This document shows, piece after piece, positions 26,195-34,281 of a stretch of 47,373 nt of DNA. The position numbers and the translations under genes are program-made. A model generated the notes under the pieces. That model was not told where the DNA came from. It searched no databases and saw nothing but the letters and a program-made list of their open reading frames with translations. How positions within the stretch are numbered: the first letter of the stretch is position 1; every line of letters begins with the position of its first letter. Source of the DNA: an uncultured bacterium (GTDB lineage Bacteria > Bacillota > Clostridia > Lachnospirales > Lachnospiraceae); NCBI GenBank assembly GCA_905216215.1, contig CAJMSZ010000016.1, forward strand, positions 1-47,373. Reading direction: 5' to 3'.

Positions 26195-27156
26195 TAGCCA
26201 GCCCTCCTTTCGGATTCATATGTAACCTTCGGATTAATGTACAAATAAACAATATCCACAACCAGATTCACCGAAACATAAAGAATTGCCATAAATAGAA
26301 CTGAACCCTGAATCAGTTCAAAATCATTATTATTAATTGCATCTACAATCAATCGTCCAATACCAGGCCATGAAAAAATAGTTTCGATCATAATGGCTCC
26401 TGTCATAAGAGATGAAATTCGCATACCTAAAACTGTTACAATTGGTGGAAGTGCATTTTTTAATCCATGTTTCATAATAACGATCCATTCACGAATGCCT
26501 TTTGCACGAACCGCTTTCATATAATCCTGATCAATTACTTCCAACATACTAGACCGACTAATTCGCGCAAAATTTGCCATACTTCCAAATGAGAGGCAAA
26601 TCGCTGGCAAAAAGATATGTATTAAAACATCGCCTACACCTGATGCCAAACTTCCCATTCCCATTGAAGGAAACCATCCCAAATTAACACTAAACACAAG
26701 AACCAACATCAATCCCAACCAAAATGTCGGCATAGAAACACCAATCAATGCTGCAATCATAGACACATAATCAAATACCGAATACTGCTTCACTGCTGAA
26801 ACAATTCCTATCGGAACACCAATCAAAAGTGCAATAATCAAGCTAGTAAGTGCCAGTTGTAATGTATTAGGCAATTTCTCGATAATCAAACCTGCCACTG
26901 GACGATTATATCGATATGATGTACCTAGATCTCCTTGAAGAACTTTGGTAATATAATGCACATATTGTACTGGAAGCGGGTCATTCAATCCCATTTCTTC
27001 CTCCATCTTTGCAATATCTTCCGCACTAGCCTGTGGTCCTAAAATCGAAACCGCAGGATTTCCCGGAAGAACACGAGTAATCACAAACGTAATACTCATC
27101 GTAATCAACAGCACCGGAATTAACTGGATGATACGTTTTACAATCATCTTTAACAT
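26194..27156 (-). CDS. Peptide ABC transporter permease (OppB type), second importer
   Basis: Membrane subunit of 320 residues with the family start MLKMIVKRIIQLIPVLL, the RVLPGNPA motif and docking loop AVRAKGIREWIVIMKHGLKN. I chose ATG at 27156, preceded by AAAGGGG. A longer frame to 27204 would run into an inverted repeat and lacks a ribosome site. It is separated from the binding-protein gene by a 146-base gap containing two hairpins. Confidence 0.93.
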   Translation of the reverse strand: MLKMIVKRIIQLIPVLLITMSITFVITRVLPGNPAVSILGPQASAEDIAKMEEEMGLNDPLPVQYVHYITKVLQGDLGTSYRYNRPVAGLIIEKLPNTLQLALTSLIIALLIGVPIGIVSAVKQYSVFDYVSMIAALIGVSMPTFWLGLMLVLVFSVNLGWFPSMGMGSLASGVGDVLIHIFLPAICLSFGSMANFARISRSSMLEVIDQDYMKAVRAKGIREWIVIMKHGLKNALPPIVTVLGMRISSLMTGAIMIETIFSWPGIGRLIVDAINNNDFELIQGSVLFMAILYVSVNLVVDIVYLYINPKVTYESERRAG

Positions 27157-27184
27157 ACTGTCATTCCCCTTTCCTAGAATATAG

Positions 27185-27238
27185 CAGACCATTGCGAAAT
27201 ACACAAATTAATCAATTGGAATACTTCGCAATGGTCTG
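27185..27238. other. Long inverted repeat between importer genes
   Basis: CAGACCATTGCGAA (27185-27198) and TTCGCAATGGTCTG (27225-27238) are perfect 14-bp arms around a 26-base loop. It lies between the binding-protein and OppB-type genes, and is probably an mRNA-stability or processing hairpin because no U-run follows. Confidence 0.65.
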
Positions 27239-27250
27239 ATTCCAAAAGCA

Positions 27251-27278
27251 AGGAGTGCCGCCCTTAGGCAGCGCTCCT
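27251..27278 (-). other. Second hairpin between importer genes
   Basis: AGGAG and CTCCT close an imperfect GC-rich stem with a CTTA-type loop. On the minus strand it is followed by TTGCTTTTGG. It could be a leaky terminator that lowers permease expression relative to the binding protein. Confidence 0.5.
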
Positions 27279-27302
27279 GTGTATTATAATCACACTCTGC
27301 TT

Positions 27303-28919
27303 TTATTTTGATAACCAAGTGTTGTTACCGTTTCCAGCAACTTCAATCGTCTTATCCGGACGAACTACATAGTTCTGAACTTTCTTGCTCATACCAACGT
27401 TAACATTTGCCACTGCATAATCAATCTGAGCATACTGTTCTGTAATAATCTTAAGAGCTTCTTTATAAAGTTCTGCACGTTTTTCCTGATCTGAAACTGC
27501 AACTGCCTTATCCAAAAGATCATTTACCTCTGCAATATCAAACTGCTGTCCATTTCCTAATGTTCCAAGAGATTCTTTGTGGAACATCTTATTCAGATAA
27601 AAATATGGATCTGGATACCATGTCCAACTCATTGCAATTGCATCTGCATTACCAGATGCACCAATTTCACTAAATGTTCCCCATGCTGCCTGATGAATAT
27701 TTACTGTTACATCAATCTGTGCACAGAACTGTTGGAACATTTCACCAATCTTCTTAGACGTTGCTGAATCTCCTGTATAATATTCCAGTGTAAAACCATC
27801 CGCATATCCTGCTTCTGCCAATAATTTTTTTGCACCTTCCACATCGTACTTAGGAACTGAATCAATTAAGCTCTCATCATATCCCCATGAGTTCGGTGGC
27901 AATGCAAGCCATCCCGCTTGACCTTCACCATACTGATAAAGTGCTGAAACCATTGCTTCTCGATCAACTGCCATCTGAAGTGCTTTACGAACTTTGATAT
28001 CTGCTGTTGGGCCATTCACCATATTAAAATAAATATAATTCACACCCATACCTGCCTGCTGAACCATTTCCAGGTTTGAATCTGCTTTAATTTCTTCAAT
28101 TCCTTCACCTGAAAGATCATATGCAATATCAACTTCACCATTCTTAAGAGCATTTACTCTCTGATTAACTTCTGTAATATACACAAAGTTCAATCCATCA
28201 AGATAAACTTTATCGCCCCAGAATTTATCAAATTTAACCAAATCTACACCCTGATCTGTCTGCCAGCCATCGTCTGCCATCATGAATGGACCTGTACCTA
28301 CAAGATGAGCTCCGAATTCATCTCCCCATCCTTCAACTTCTTCCTTTGGAACAATTACATTTCCACTATTTGTTAAAGCTGCAAGAAATGAGGCGTTTGG
28401 CGACTGAAGAACACACTTAACCGTAAAATCATCAATTACTTCACAATGATCAAGCATTGTCAGTCGCGCTAATGCTGATTCATTATGTGACCGTTCCAAA
28501 GAATATTTAACATCCTCTGCTGTCATCTGACGTCCATCCTGATATTTACCCGGCTGGAAATACACATCATCACGAAGTTTAAACGTATACTCGTCACCAG
28601 CTTCATTAGCCTCCCATTCAGTAGCAAGACTGGGTTCAAAATTTGTTACATCATTGTCATATACAATCAATGTATCCGCAATATTTTCGATAATCTGACC
28701 TTCGTATACACCTGTATACTTGATTGGATCGATATTGTTGGCTATTGATGCAAGTGCAATCGTCAATGTTCCTCCAGCTTTATCTTCTTCACTTACATTC
28801 GTATTTGAAGATGTGTCGCTGCCCGTTGCTTCGTTGCTCTTTTTACCACACCCTGCAAGTAAACCTACTGTCATACAGCATGCAAGTGTCAGAGCAAGCC
28901 ATCTGCTTCTTTTTTTCAT
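27303..28919 (-). CDS. Peptide ABC transporter substrate-binding lipoprotein, second importer
   Basis: Extracellular lipoprotein of 538 residues, SBP_bac_5 family. The signal peptide ends in the lipobox LLAGC, followed by a Ser/Thr/Asn-rich linker. Family elements include FKLRDDVYFQPGKYQDG and VRKALQMAVDREAM. It starts the importer part of the operon, 51 bases after the DUF1177 gene, with a good ribosome site. Two hairpins follow it, fitting higher expression of the binding protein than of the membrane subunits. The ligand is unknown. Confidence 0.95.
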   Translation of the reverse strand: MKKRSRWLALTLACCMTVGLLAGCGKKSNEATGSDTSSNTNVSEEDKAGGTLTIALASIANNIDPIKYTGVYEGQIIENIADTLIVYDNDVTNFEPSLATEWEANEAGDEYTFKLRDDVYFQPGKYQDGRQMTAEDVKYSLERSHNESALARLTMLDHCEVIDDFTVKCVLQSPNASFLAALTNSGNVIVPKEEVEGWGDEFGAHLVGTGPFMMADDGWQTDQGVDLVKFDKFWGDKVYLDGLNFVYITEVNQRVNALKNGEVDIAYDLSGEGIEEIKADSNLEMVQQAGMGVNYIYFNMVNGPTADIKVRKALQMAVDREAMVSALYQYGEGQAGWLALPPNSWGYDESLIDSVPKYDVEGAKKLLAEAGYADGFTLEYYTGDSATSKKIGEMFQQFCAQIDVTVNIHQAAWGTFSEIGASGNADAIAMSWTWYPDPYFYLNKMFHKESLGTLGNGQQFDIAEVNDLLDKAVAVSDQEKRAELYKEALKIITEQYAQIDYAVANVNVGMSKKVQNYVVRPDKTIEVAGNGNNTWLSK

Positions 28920-28970
28920 AATAGTTCCTCCTTTGTTTTTTTATGTAAATATGTCTAGCATATCAACATC

Positions 28971-29903
28971 CTATTTCCCAAGCGTTTGAATCTGTTTCAT
29001 TTCTCCATATTTCGAAACTAAAGTATCAAACTCTTTGCCATCATAAAACTGACATTCGCCTCTTCCGTATGCCTTAGCGGTTTCAAGTACAAATCTTGCG
29101 GCCTCTTCTAAGTCAACAGGATGTGTCGCGCCAGTTGCACATCCAGCAACCGGTGTTTCCGTTGTAATAGCAACTCCAACAACAGGTGCGTCTGTCGCTG
29201 TAGAAGGCTGAAGAATACTGTTCAAGTGAAAAACTCCATTACCATATGGAGTAATATCCTGCGTAGTAATTGCAAAAACATAAGGTAACTTTCCTGTAGT
29301 TCTCTGCATAATATCCAAAAGATCTTCACTTACTCTTAAAATGTAGCCATCCTTAACGGTTGGTGAGATTGCAAATCCTCTTGTATTAATAATTCGATTT
29401 CCTTTCGTTGTATCAACGGATAAAATTGCATCCAAACTCCCGTTCACTTCATGCTTATTTACCGTTGCCATATCTACAGGAGACCCCATGAATGGGACAG
29501 GCTTGTGCGGACTTGTAGGTGCATCAGGACAAATATGTGTACAAACCACAACATCACCTTCCAATTCATCTCCTTTTTTCTTCATATCTAGTAATTTTGC
29601 TGCGACAGCCAGCGAAACAAGTGCACCATCACCATCTGATACAAATCCAATCTGTTCAGGTCTTGCCCCAAGTCCGCCTAATCTTCCAAGCACACCAAGC
29701 GTTGGAGCTTCTCCACCTGCAATCTTTCCTTTTCTTCCCGGAATGATGACACGAATCATATCCGTCTTTCCTTTTGGTCCTTCAATGGTTGTCACATCCA
29801 CATTTTCCGCACCAAGGCTTCTCATATATTCTTCCATCATTGCTCCCGAAGCATCAGCTCTATCAAGCAAATCATATACATCCAATATCTGTCGCATTAA
29901 CAT
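28971..29903 (-). CDS. DUF1177 family protein, function unknown
   Basis: Soluble protein of 310 residues that I recognise as DUF1177 from its overall sequence. Landmarks are GRLGGLGARPEQIGFVSDGD, THICPDAPTSPHKPVPFM, DTTKGNRIIN, TQDITPYGNG and CATGATHPVD. No function is established to my knowledge. The segment VSDGDGALVSLAVAAKLL, followed by VVVCTHICPDAP, loosely resembles the metal-binding core of M42-type peptidases (FDDR-G and EEVG regions), so a hydrolase-like fold is possible (inference). It lies between a nitrilase-family amidase and a peptide importer and is co-oriented with both. I recall that DUF1177 genes elsewhere also occur near peptide transporters, but I cannot check this here. 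Confidence 0.85.
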   Translation of the reverse strand: MLMRQILDVYDLLDRADASGAMMEEYMRSLGAENVDVTTIEGPKGKTDMIRVIIPGRKGKIAGGEAPTLGVLGRLGGLGARPEQIGFVSDGDGALVSLAVAAKLLDMKKKGDELEGDVVVCTHICPDAPTSPHKPVPFMGSPVDMATVNKHEVNGSLDAILSVDTTKGNRIINTRGFAISPTVKDGYILRVSEDLLDIMQRTTGKLPYVFAITTQDITPYGNGVFHLNSILQPSTATDAPVVGVAITTETPVAGCATGATHPVDLEEAARFVLETAKAYGRGECQFYDGKEFDTLVSKYGEMKQIQTLGK

Positions 29904-29917
29904 TTCTTTTTTCTCCT

Positions 29918-30736
29918 TTATTTTTCACCATTATCAGAAGTCATCCAATCTACATACAAATCTGGACGTAACCAATCTAACCACTTCATTGTCTTATGAC
30001 GTTTTTCTACTTCATCCCTGTAAATTGTCTGTACGTAATATGTATCTGTTTTTTCCCAAAGATTTGAAATAATAAGTCCATCTGGGTTACATACCATAGA
30101 ACGGCCTACTTTTACGACACCGTTCGACGCAAGACCAACACGGTCAACTGAAACTACGTACACACCATTTTCAGATGAACGCGCCTGATTGCAGATCGTC
30201 CAAAGATCATCATCCGGATATGCCCAGCTACTTGTAACAGCAATTACGTGGCATCCTTTTACCGCATATGTTCTGGATAATTCTGGGAAACCAAAATCCG
30301 CGCAAATCATAATTCCTATCTTCATTCCATTTAATTCAAACATGCCCAGTTCACTTCCCGGAACAATTGTATCACGTTCACTATTATATAAATGAATCTT
30401 CGAATAATCGGCAAGAACTTCTCCGCTTGGTGTATACACCGTTGCTTTATTATGTACCCCATCTTCTTTACGTTCCAGCCGTCCTGCTAAAATATTGGTT
30501 CCGGTCTTAGACGCAATACCTTTCCAAAATTCAACAATTCTATCTGAAGTCGCTTTATCAAACTTTTCAAGTGGCGTTCCACTTTCTAAGCACGCTTCAT
30601 GAAATAAAATCAAATCCACATCCTTCTCGTTCTGCGCAACTTGCATTGCCATTTTTTCAACATTTACCATGTTTCCATCAATATCATTTTGATGAACCGT
30701 AACCTGAACACCTGCAACCTTTAATTGACCTTCCAT
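29918..30736 (-). CDS. Nitrilase superfamily carbon-nitrogen hydrolase
   Basis: Cytosolic amidase of 272 residues. The Glu-Lys-Cys triad is visible: Glu in LILFHEAC, Lys in YSKIHLYN and Cys in IGIMICADFGFPE. The second glutamate region (HNKATVYTPSGE) also fits. The family hydrolyses amides, N-carbamoyl compounds or nitriles; the substrate is not predictable. The ATG at 30736 has GGAGG upstream and was preferred to 30757. It is the first gene of the second importer operon, so its substrate is probably the imported compound or a product of it. It is divergent from the C26 peptidase gene. Confidence 0.92.
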   Translation of the reverse strand: MEGQLKVAGVQVTVHQNDIDGNMVNVEKMAMQVAQNEKDVDLILFHEACLESGTPLEKFDKATSDRIVEFWKGIASKTGTNILAGRLERKEDGVHNKATVYTPSGEVLADYSKIHLYNSERDTIVPGSELGMFELNGMKIGIMICADFGFPELSRTYAVKGCHVIAVTSSWAYPDDDLWTICNQARSSENGVYVVSVDRVGLASNGVVKVGRSMVCNPDGLIISNLWEKTDTYYVQTIYRDEVEKRHKTMKWLDWLRPDLYVDWMTSDNGEK

Positions 30737-30771
30737 ATAATTTACCCTCCGTAACAACTATAGTTTTTTTA

Positions 30772-30800
30772 TATTTATCATGATTATATACTTTTGTCAA
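30772..30800 (-). promoter_or_regulatory. Candidate proximal promoter of the nitrilase-importer operon
   Basis: On the minus strand TTGACA (30795-30800) and TAAATA (30772-30777) are spaced by 17 bases, 36 bases before the nitrilase ATG. The region is very AT-rich, which weakens the call. Confidence 0.5.
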
Positions 30801-30911
30801 TTTTATCATAAAATACAACAATAAATATATAAAAACAGTCAATATATACATATCATTTTTTCAAAACACATCAACTTTTTTTATTTTTCTAATAACATTT
30901 GATATATTTTT

Positions 30912-30940
30912 ATATTATCACACTTTCACTTTTTTATCAA
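30912..30940 (-). promoter_or_regulatory. Candidate distal promoter of the nitrilase-importer operon
   Basis: On the minus strand TTGATA (30935-30940) and TAATAT (30912-30917), with an extended -10 TG, are spaced by 17 bases. The -35 box is 4 bases from the shared motif at 30945-30964. It would give a leader of about 170 bases, in which I see no riboswitch-like structure. Confidence 0.45.
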
Positions 30941-30944
30941 GTAA

Positions 30945-30964
30945 TTCTTTATAACTTTAACGTG
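30945..30964. promoter_or_regulatory. Candidate regulator site between nitrilase and C26 peptidase genes
   Basis: The plus-strand sequence TTCTTTATAACTTTAACGTG is the second copy of the motif found at 20231-20250, with 17 of 20 bases identical. It ends 11 bases before the -35 box of the plus-strand promoter and is 4 bases from a minus-strand -35 candidate, so one site could serve both directions. Confidence 0.5.
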
Positions 30965-30975
30965 CAAAATCGTTC

Positions 30976-31004
30976 TTGACACTATAAAGAGGAAAATGTA
31001 TGAT
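30976..31004 (+). promoter_or_regulatory. Promoter of the C26 peptidase gene
   Basis: TTGACA (30976-30981) and TATGAT (30999-31004) are spaced by 17 bases, with an upstream TG making an extended -10. It lies 35 bases before the ATG. Confidence 0.8.
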
Positions 31005-31039
31005 TTATAGTGAATAATATTTATAAGGAGTACACCACT

Positions 31040-31759
31040 ATGAAACCAGTTATCGGCATTCTGTCGCACATCACCCCGCATAACACCAGTCCTCTTGGAA
31101 TCAGCACATTAGGAAATACCTATGTTGTTTCTATTGAAAAAGCAGATGGGGTTCCTGTGATTCTTCCCGTTTTCATGGAGGAAGAGAACATGGATGCGTA
31201 TCTCGATATGTGTGACGGATTTTTATTCAGCGGAGGAATCGATATTTCTCCTTCCTATTACAACGAAGAACCACATCTGAAGATTGGACAGACAAGTCTC
31301 AATCTGGACAGAACCCAGATTCCATTTATGCAGAAAGCTCTGAAAACAGGCAAACCGATTCTCGGAATCTGCCGTGGTCATCAGGTGCTTACCGTTGCAA
31401 CCGGCGGGAACCTCTATCAGGACTTGTCGGAGCACGAGGGAACGTGTGTCAAGCATTTTCAGGAAACACACAATGGTGATTATTCCCACACAGTTACGTT
31501 AGAGTCGGATTCTCTGATTTCCGGTCTGTTTGAGCATACCATTTACACAAACAGCTTCCATCATCAGGCAGCCAAAGATCTTGGCGAAGGAGTAAGAGCG
31601 ATCGCTTATTCACAGGATCACGTGATAGAAGCGATTCAGGTGGAAAATCACAAGTTTGCCCTGGGAATCCAATGGCATCCGGAAGCCATGTTTGCACACG
31701 GTGACGAATCTATGCGCCCAATTTTTGACGCATTTGTAAATGCTTGCAAGAATAAATAA
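31040..31759 (+). CDS. Gamma-glutamyl-gamma-aminobutyrate hydrolase family protein (peptidase C26)
   Basis: Class-I glutamine-amidotransferase-like hydrolase of 239 residues, similar to PuuD. It cleaves gamma-glutamyl bonds in the cytosol. The catalytic triad is visible: Cys in ILGICRGHQ, then His and Glu in QWHPEAM. The N-terminus MKPVIGILSH is typical of the family. The ATG at 31040 has AAGGAG upstream; a longer in-frame start at 31010 has none. It is monocistronic, with its own promoter and terminator, and divergent from the nitrilase-importer operon. The shared motif suggests co-regulation, which would make gamma-glutamyl compounds a candidate substrate class (inference). Confidence 0.94.
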   Translation: MKPVIGILSHITPHNTSPLGISTLGNTYVVSIEKADGVPVILPVFMEEENMDAYLDMCDGFLFSGGIDISPSYYNEEPHLKIGQTSLNLDRTQIPFMQKALKTGKPILGICRGHQVLTVATGGNLYQDLSEHEGTCVKHFQETHNGDYSHTVTLESDSLISGLFEHTIYTNSFHHQAAKDLGEGVRAIAYSQDHVIEAIQVENHKFALGIQWHPEAMFAHGDESMRPIFDAFVNACKNK

Positions 31760-31776
31760 GGAATTATACGTAAAAA

Positions 31777-31808
31777 GAAGGTTATGTGTTTTTAGCATCA
31801 TAACCTTC
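31777..31808. terminator. Bidirectional terminator between convergent genes
   Basis: GAAGGTTATG (31777-31786) pairs with CATAACCTTC (31799-31808). The stem is flanked by As on the left and Ts on the right, so it can end both the plus-strand C26 gene and the minus-strand kinase gene. Confidence 0.88.
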
Positions 31809-31817
31809 TTTTTTCTC

Positions 31818-32699
31818 TTAGAGTAATTTTTCTACCTCCTCCATATAAGGAATGGATGGAGCTGCCCCCGGTCTTGACACCGCAATTCCTGCTGCAACCG
31901 CACACATTCTCATTGTCTCTTCCACGGTTTTTCCCTGAATCAGTCCGGCTATAAAATATCCGGTAAAGGTATCTCCCGCAGCAGTTGTATCTACGGTTTC
32001 CACTTTATAAACCGGTTGTTGACAGCGTTTTTCTTTATCTGCGTATACAGAGCCATCCCCGCCAAGAGTGAGGACAACCTTTGCATTCTCATAGTTCGCC
32101 AGAATTCCATCGATGATTTTATCCGGCTCCGTTTCTCCCGCTATCTGCCCACCTTCAATCTCATTTAACAAAAAGCAGGAAATCTTACCTAAGTCACAAC
32201 TGTCAAGTGCACTGTCAAAGGGAGAGGGATTCAGGAAAATCTGCATTCCCTTCTCATATGCCTTATCGATAATGTAATCCAATTCATTGATTTCATTCTG
32301 AAGCAGGATAATATCGCCCTTTTCAAAGCCACTTAACACTTCATCCACGAACTCACGCGTAACGGCTCTGTTCGCCCCTCCATACAGTAAAATACAGTTC
32401 TGTCCGTTTTTGTCTACCTGAATGATGGTATGACCGTTTTTCTCGTCACACACCTGTATGTATTCATCCCGGATTCCATATTCTTTCGCAGTCTCCCGGA
32501 AAATTTTCCCTTCTTCTCCAATAAGTCCTGCATGGTAGACCTCCACTCCCGCTTTTGCAAGTGCCGTGGACTGGTTAAATCCTTTGCCACCTAAAAAGGT
32601 GTTCATTCCCTGACTGTTCTGTGTTTCCCCCGGAAGCACCATGTGATCCACTGTATACACATAATCCAAATTCATTGAACCAAAATTTAATACACGCAT
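31818..32699 (-). CDS. PfkB/ribokinase family carbohydrate kinase
   Basis: Cytosolic sugar kinase of 293 residues. The family signatures are GGKGFNQSTALAKAG near the N-terminus and DTTAAGDTFTGYF near the C-terminus, the latter with the anion-hole Gly-Asp and catalytic Asp. Ribokinase is the closest match by motif, but no ribose transporter or rbsD is nearby, so the sugar is uncertain. It is the last gene of the operon headed by the GntR regulator, 19 bases after the alpha/beta hydrolase gene. The functional link to that ABC exporter is not clear. Confidence 0.9.
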   Translation of the reverse strand: MRVLNFGSMNLDYVYTVDHMVLPGETQNSQGMNTFLGGKGFNQSTALAKAGVEVYHAGLIGEEGKIFRETAKEYGIRDEYIQVCDEKNGHTIIQVDKNGQNCILLYGGANRAVTREFVDEVLSGFEKGDIILLQNEINELDYIIDKAYEKGMQIFLNPSPFDSALDSCDLGKISCFLLNEIEGGQIAGETEPDKIIDGILANYENAKVVLTLGGDGSVYADKEKRCQQPVYKVETVDTTAAGDTFTGYFIAGLIQGKTVEETMRMCAVAAGIAVSRPGAAPSIPYMEEVEKLL

Positions 32700-32717
32700 C
32701 TTCTTCCCCTCTTTTCT

Positions 32718-33587
32718 CTATTTTTCAAAAAATGCAAGAATATCTTGATATACCTGCTCTTTTCCTTCTTCGTTAATGACTTCATGTTTCATTCCGTCAT
32801 AGACCTTGCTTTCTACATTCTGATAACCGATTCGCTTTAAAGTCCGAATAGTATCTTCCAGCCCTTTTGCTCCACCCGTCACCGGGTCTTCCACCCCACT
32901 GATACTAAATACAGGAAGAGTTGGATTCTTGCACTCATACTTTGCAAACCGTTTCAGTTCCGCATCCGCCTCCCAGATTGTCATAATCGCACGGTTCATA
33001 TATTTGTAACCAGTGCAAAGTGGGTCCTCCCGATAAGCCCGAAGTGCTTCTGGATTCTTCACAACCCAGTCGTTTTCCCCATTGTCACCAATCTGTATCA
33101 TCCAACGATTGTAGCCTCTTTTGCCACTGAACATCGACAGCACATTTCCAACCAGATTTCCAAATCGGGCAATTGGAATGTAATTGACCGTTCCCGAAAG
33201 CAACAGCTTGTCAATCTGATCGTCATTCTCCTGCAAATACACTCTCGCAACCATAGAGCCAAAAGAATGTCCAAACAGGTAAAACGACAGATCTGGATAC
33301 CGTTTCTTCATATACTCTGTCACTAATATCTGATCCGCAATGATTCCGTCAATCCCTTCCATGTATCCAAGGGGCCAGGCATCACTCACGGATTCACCAT
33401 GTCCCCTGTTATCCGAAATAATCACCGCATATCCATGATCATTTAAGAAACGAATCAATGGAAAATAACGTTCCTTATGCTCCTTGAGTCCATGTATAAT
33501 CTGAACAGCAGCCTTGGCATTCTCCACATCGAACACCGCGACTGCGAGCAAAAGGCCGTCACTCGCCTTTATTTTTAACTGCTCCAT
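32718..33587 (-). CDS. Alpha/beta hydrolase (serine aminopeptidase S33 / monoacylglycerol lipase type)
   Basis: Cytosolic hydrolase of 289 residues. The motifs are IIHGLKEHKERY (oxyanion loop), DNRGHGES, the nucleophile elbow GHSFGS, the acid in SGVEDPV and the late His in YDGMKHE. The pattern fits the Hydrolase_4 (lysophospholipase or monoacylglycerol lipase) group. It lies in the GntR-ABC operon, downstream of the permease gene by about 30 bases. Ester or lysophospholipid substrates are likely by family, but no specific substrate is evident. Confidence 0.9.
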   Translation of the reverse strand: MEQLKIKASDGLLLAVAVFDVENAKAAVQIIHGLKEHKERYFPLIRFLNDHGYAVIISDNRGHGESVSDAWPLGYMEGIDGIIADQILVTEYMKKRYPDLSFYLFGHSFGSMVARVYLQENDDQIDKLLLSGTVNYIPIARFGNLVGNVLSMFSGKRGYNRWMIQIGDNGENDWVVKNPEALRAYREDPLCTGYKYMNRAIMTIWEADAELKRFAKYECKNPTLPVFSISGVEDPVTGGAKGLEDTIRTLKRIGYQNVESKVYDGMKHEVINEEGKEQVYQDILAFFEK

Positions 33588-33618
33588 CTTCTTTCTCCTT
33601 CATAGTGGGAATATGGAT

Positions 33619-34281
33619 CTAGTATTCTTTCCTCTCCATAATTTTAAGTGAAATCACATAAGAAATCAACAACATTACCGCTCCGGCTATCAGTGCCACG
33701 CTAACCGGCACCATTGGTTTCTGTCGCATCAACATTTCAAAAAATCCATCTATATCCACTTCTATTCCCAGTTTTTTTCCTACACTTACCATTCCATAGC
33801 CACATATGAACGTAACCAGCACGATTCCTGTTAACGCCATCCGGCTTCTTTCGGCACTGAATTTTAGTTGAATCGGGATCATCCATGCATAAATAATAAC
33901 AGAAATAATAAACGTACTGAGGATAAGCAACCCGAACTCACTGCCCTTTAAGTTCTCACCGTGTATAACAATTGCTATTCCTGATATAACAATGGAAATC
34001 ATCAATGTTATCACATCAAGGAGCAAACAGTATCCATACTTTTCCAACACATACCCTTTTCTGGAAACCGGGAGCGCAAACAGATATGCACCGCCATTAT
34101 TATGTTCATCATAACTAATTGTACCTACTGCAAACATTGCTACCATCATTGTAATATATGGCATGAGAAATGTCGAGTATTTGTTCATGACCGAAAATAT
34201 AATTGCAAATCCGCCAACCGTCATCAAAAATGTCTTCTGCGCCTTTAACAGTCGTAAATCTTTAATCAATAATCCTTTCAT
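33619..34281 (-). CDS. ABC-2 type permease
   Basis: Membrane subunit of 220 residues with about six hydrophobic segments, beginning MKGLLIKDLRLLKAQK. This start is typical of the ABC-2 family that accompanies YtrA-type regulators. Its start codon overlaps the stop of the ATPase gene (TAATG). It probably forms an exporter with that ATPase; cationic antimicrobials or cell-wall stress ligands are typical for such operons, but nothing here identifies the substrate. Confidence 0.88.
   Translation of the reverse strand: MKGLLIKDLRLLKAQKTFLMTVGGFAIIFSVMNKYSTFLMPYITMMVAMFAVGTISYDEHNNGGAYLFALPVSRKGYVLEKYGYCLLLDVITLMISIVISGIAIVIHGENLKGSEFGLLILSTFIISVIIYAWMIPIQLKFSAERSRMALTGIVLVTFICGYGMVSVGKKLGIEVDIDGFFEMLMRQKPMVPVSVALIAGAVMLLISYVISLKIMERKEY

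Noticed and set aside
30737..31039. Small gene or riboswitch in the 303-base nitrilase-C26 gap
   Set aside because: No open frame with a ribosome site was seen and the sequence is very AT-rich. Promoters and the shared motif explain the conserved-looking parts.
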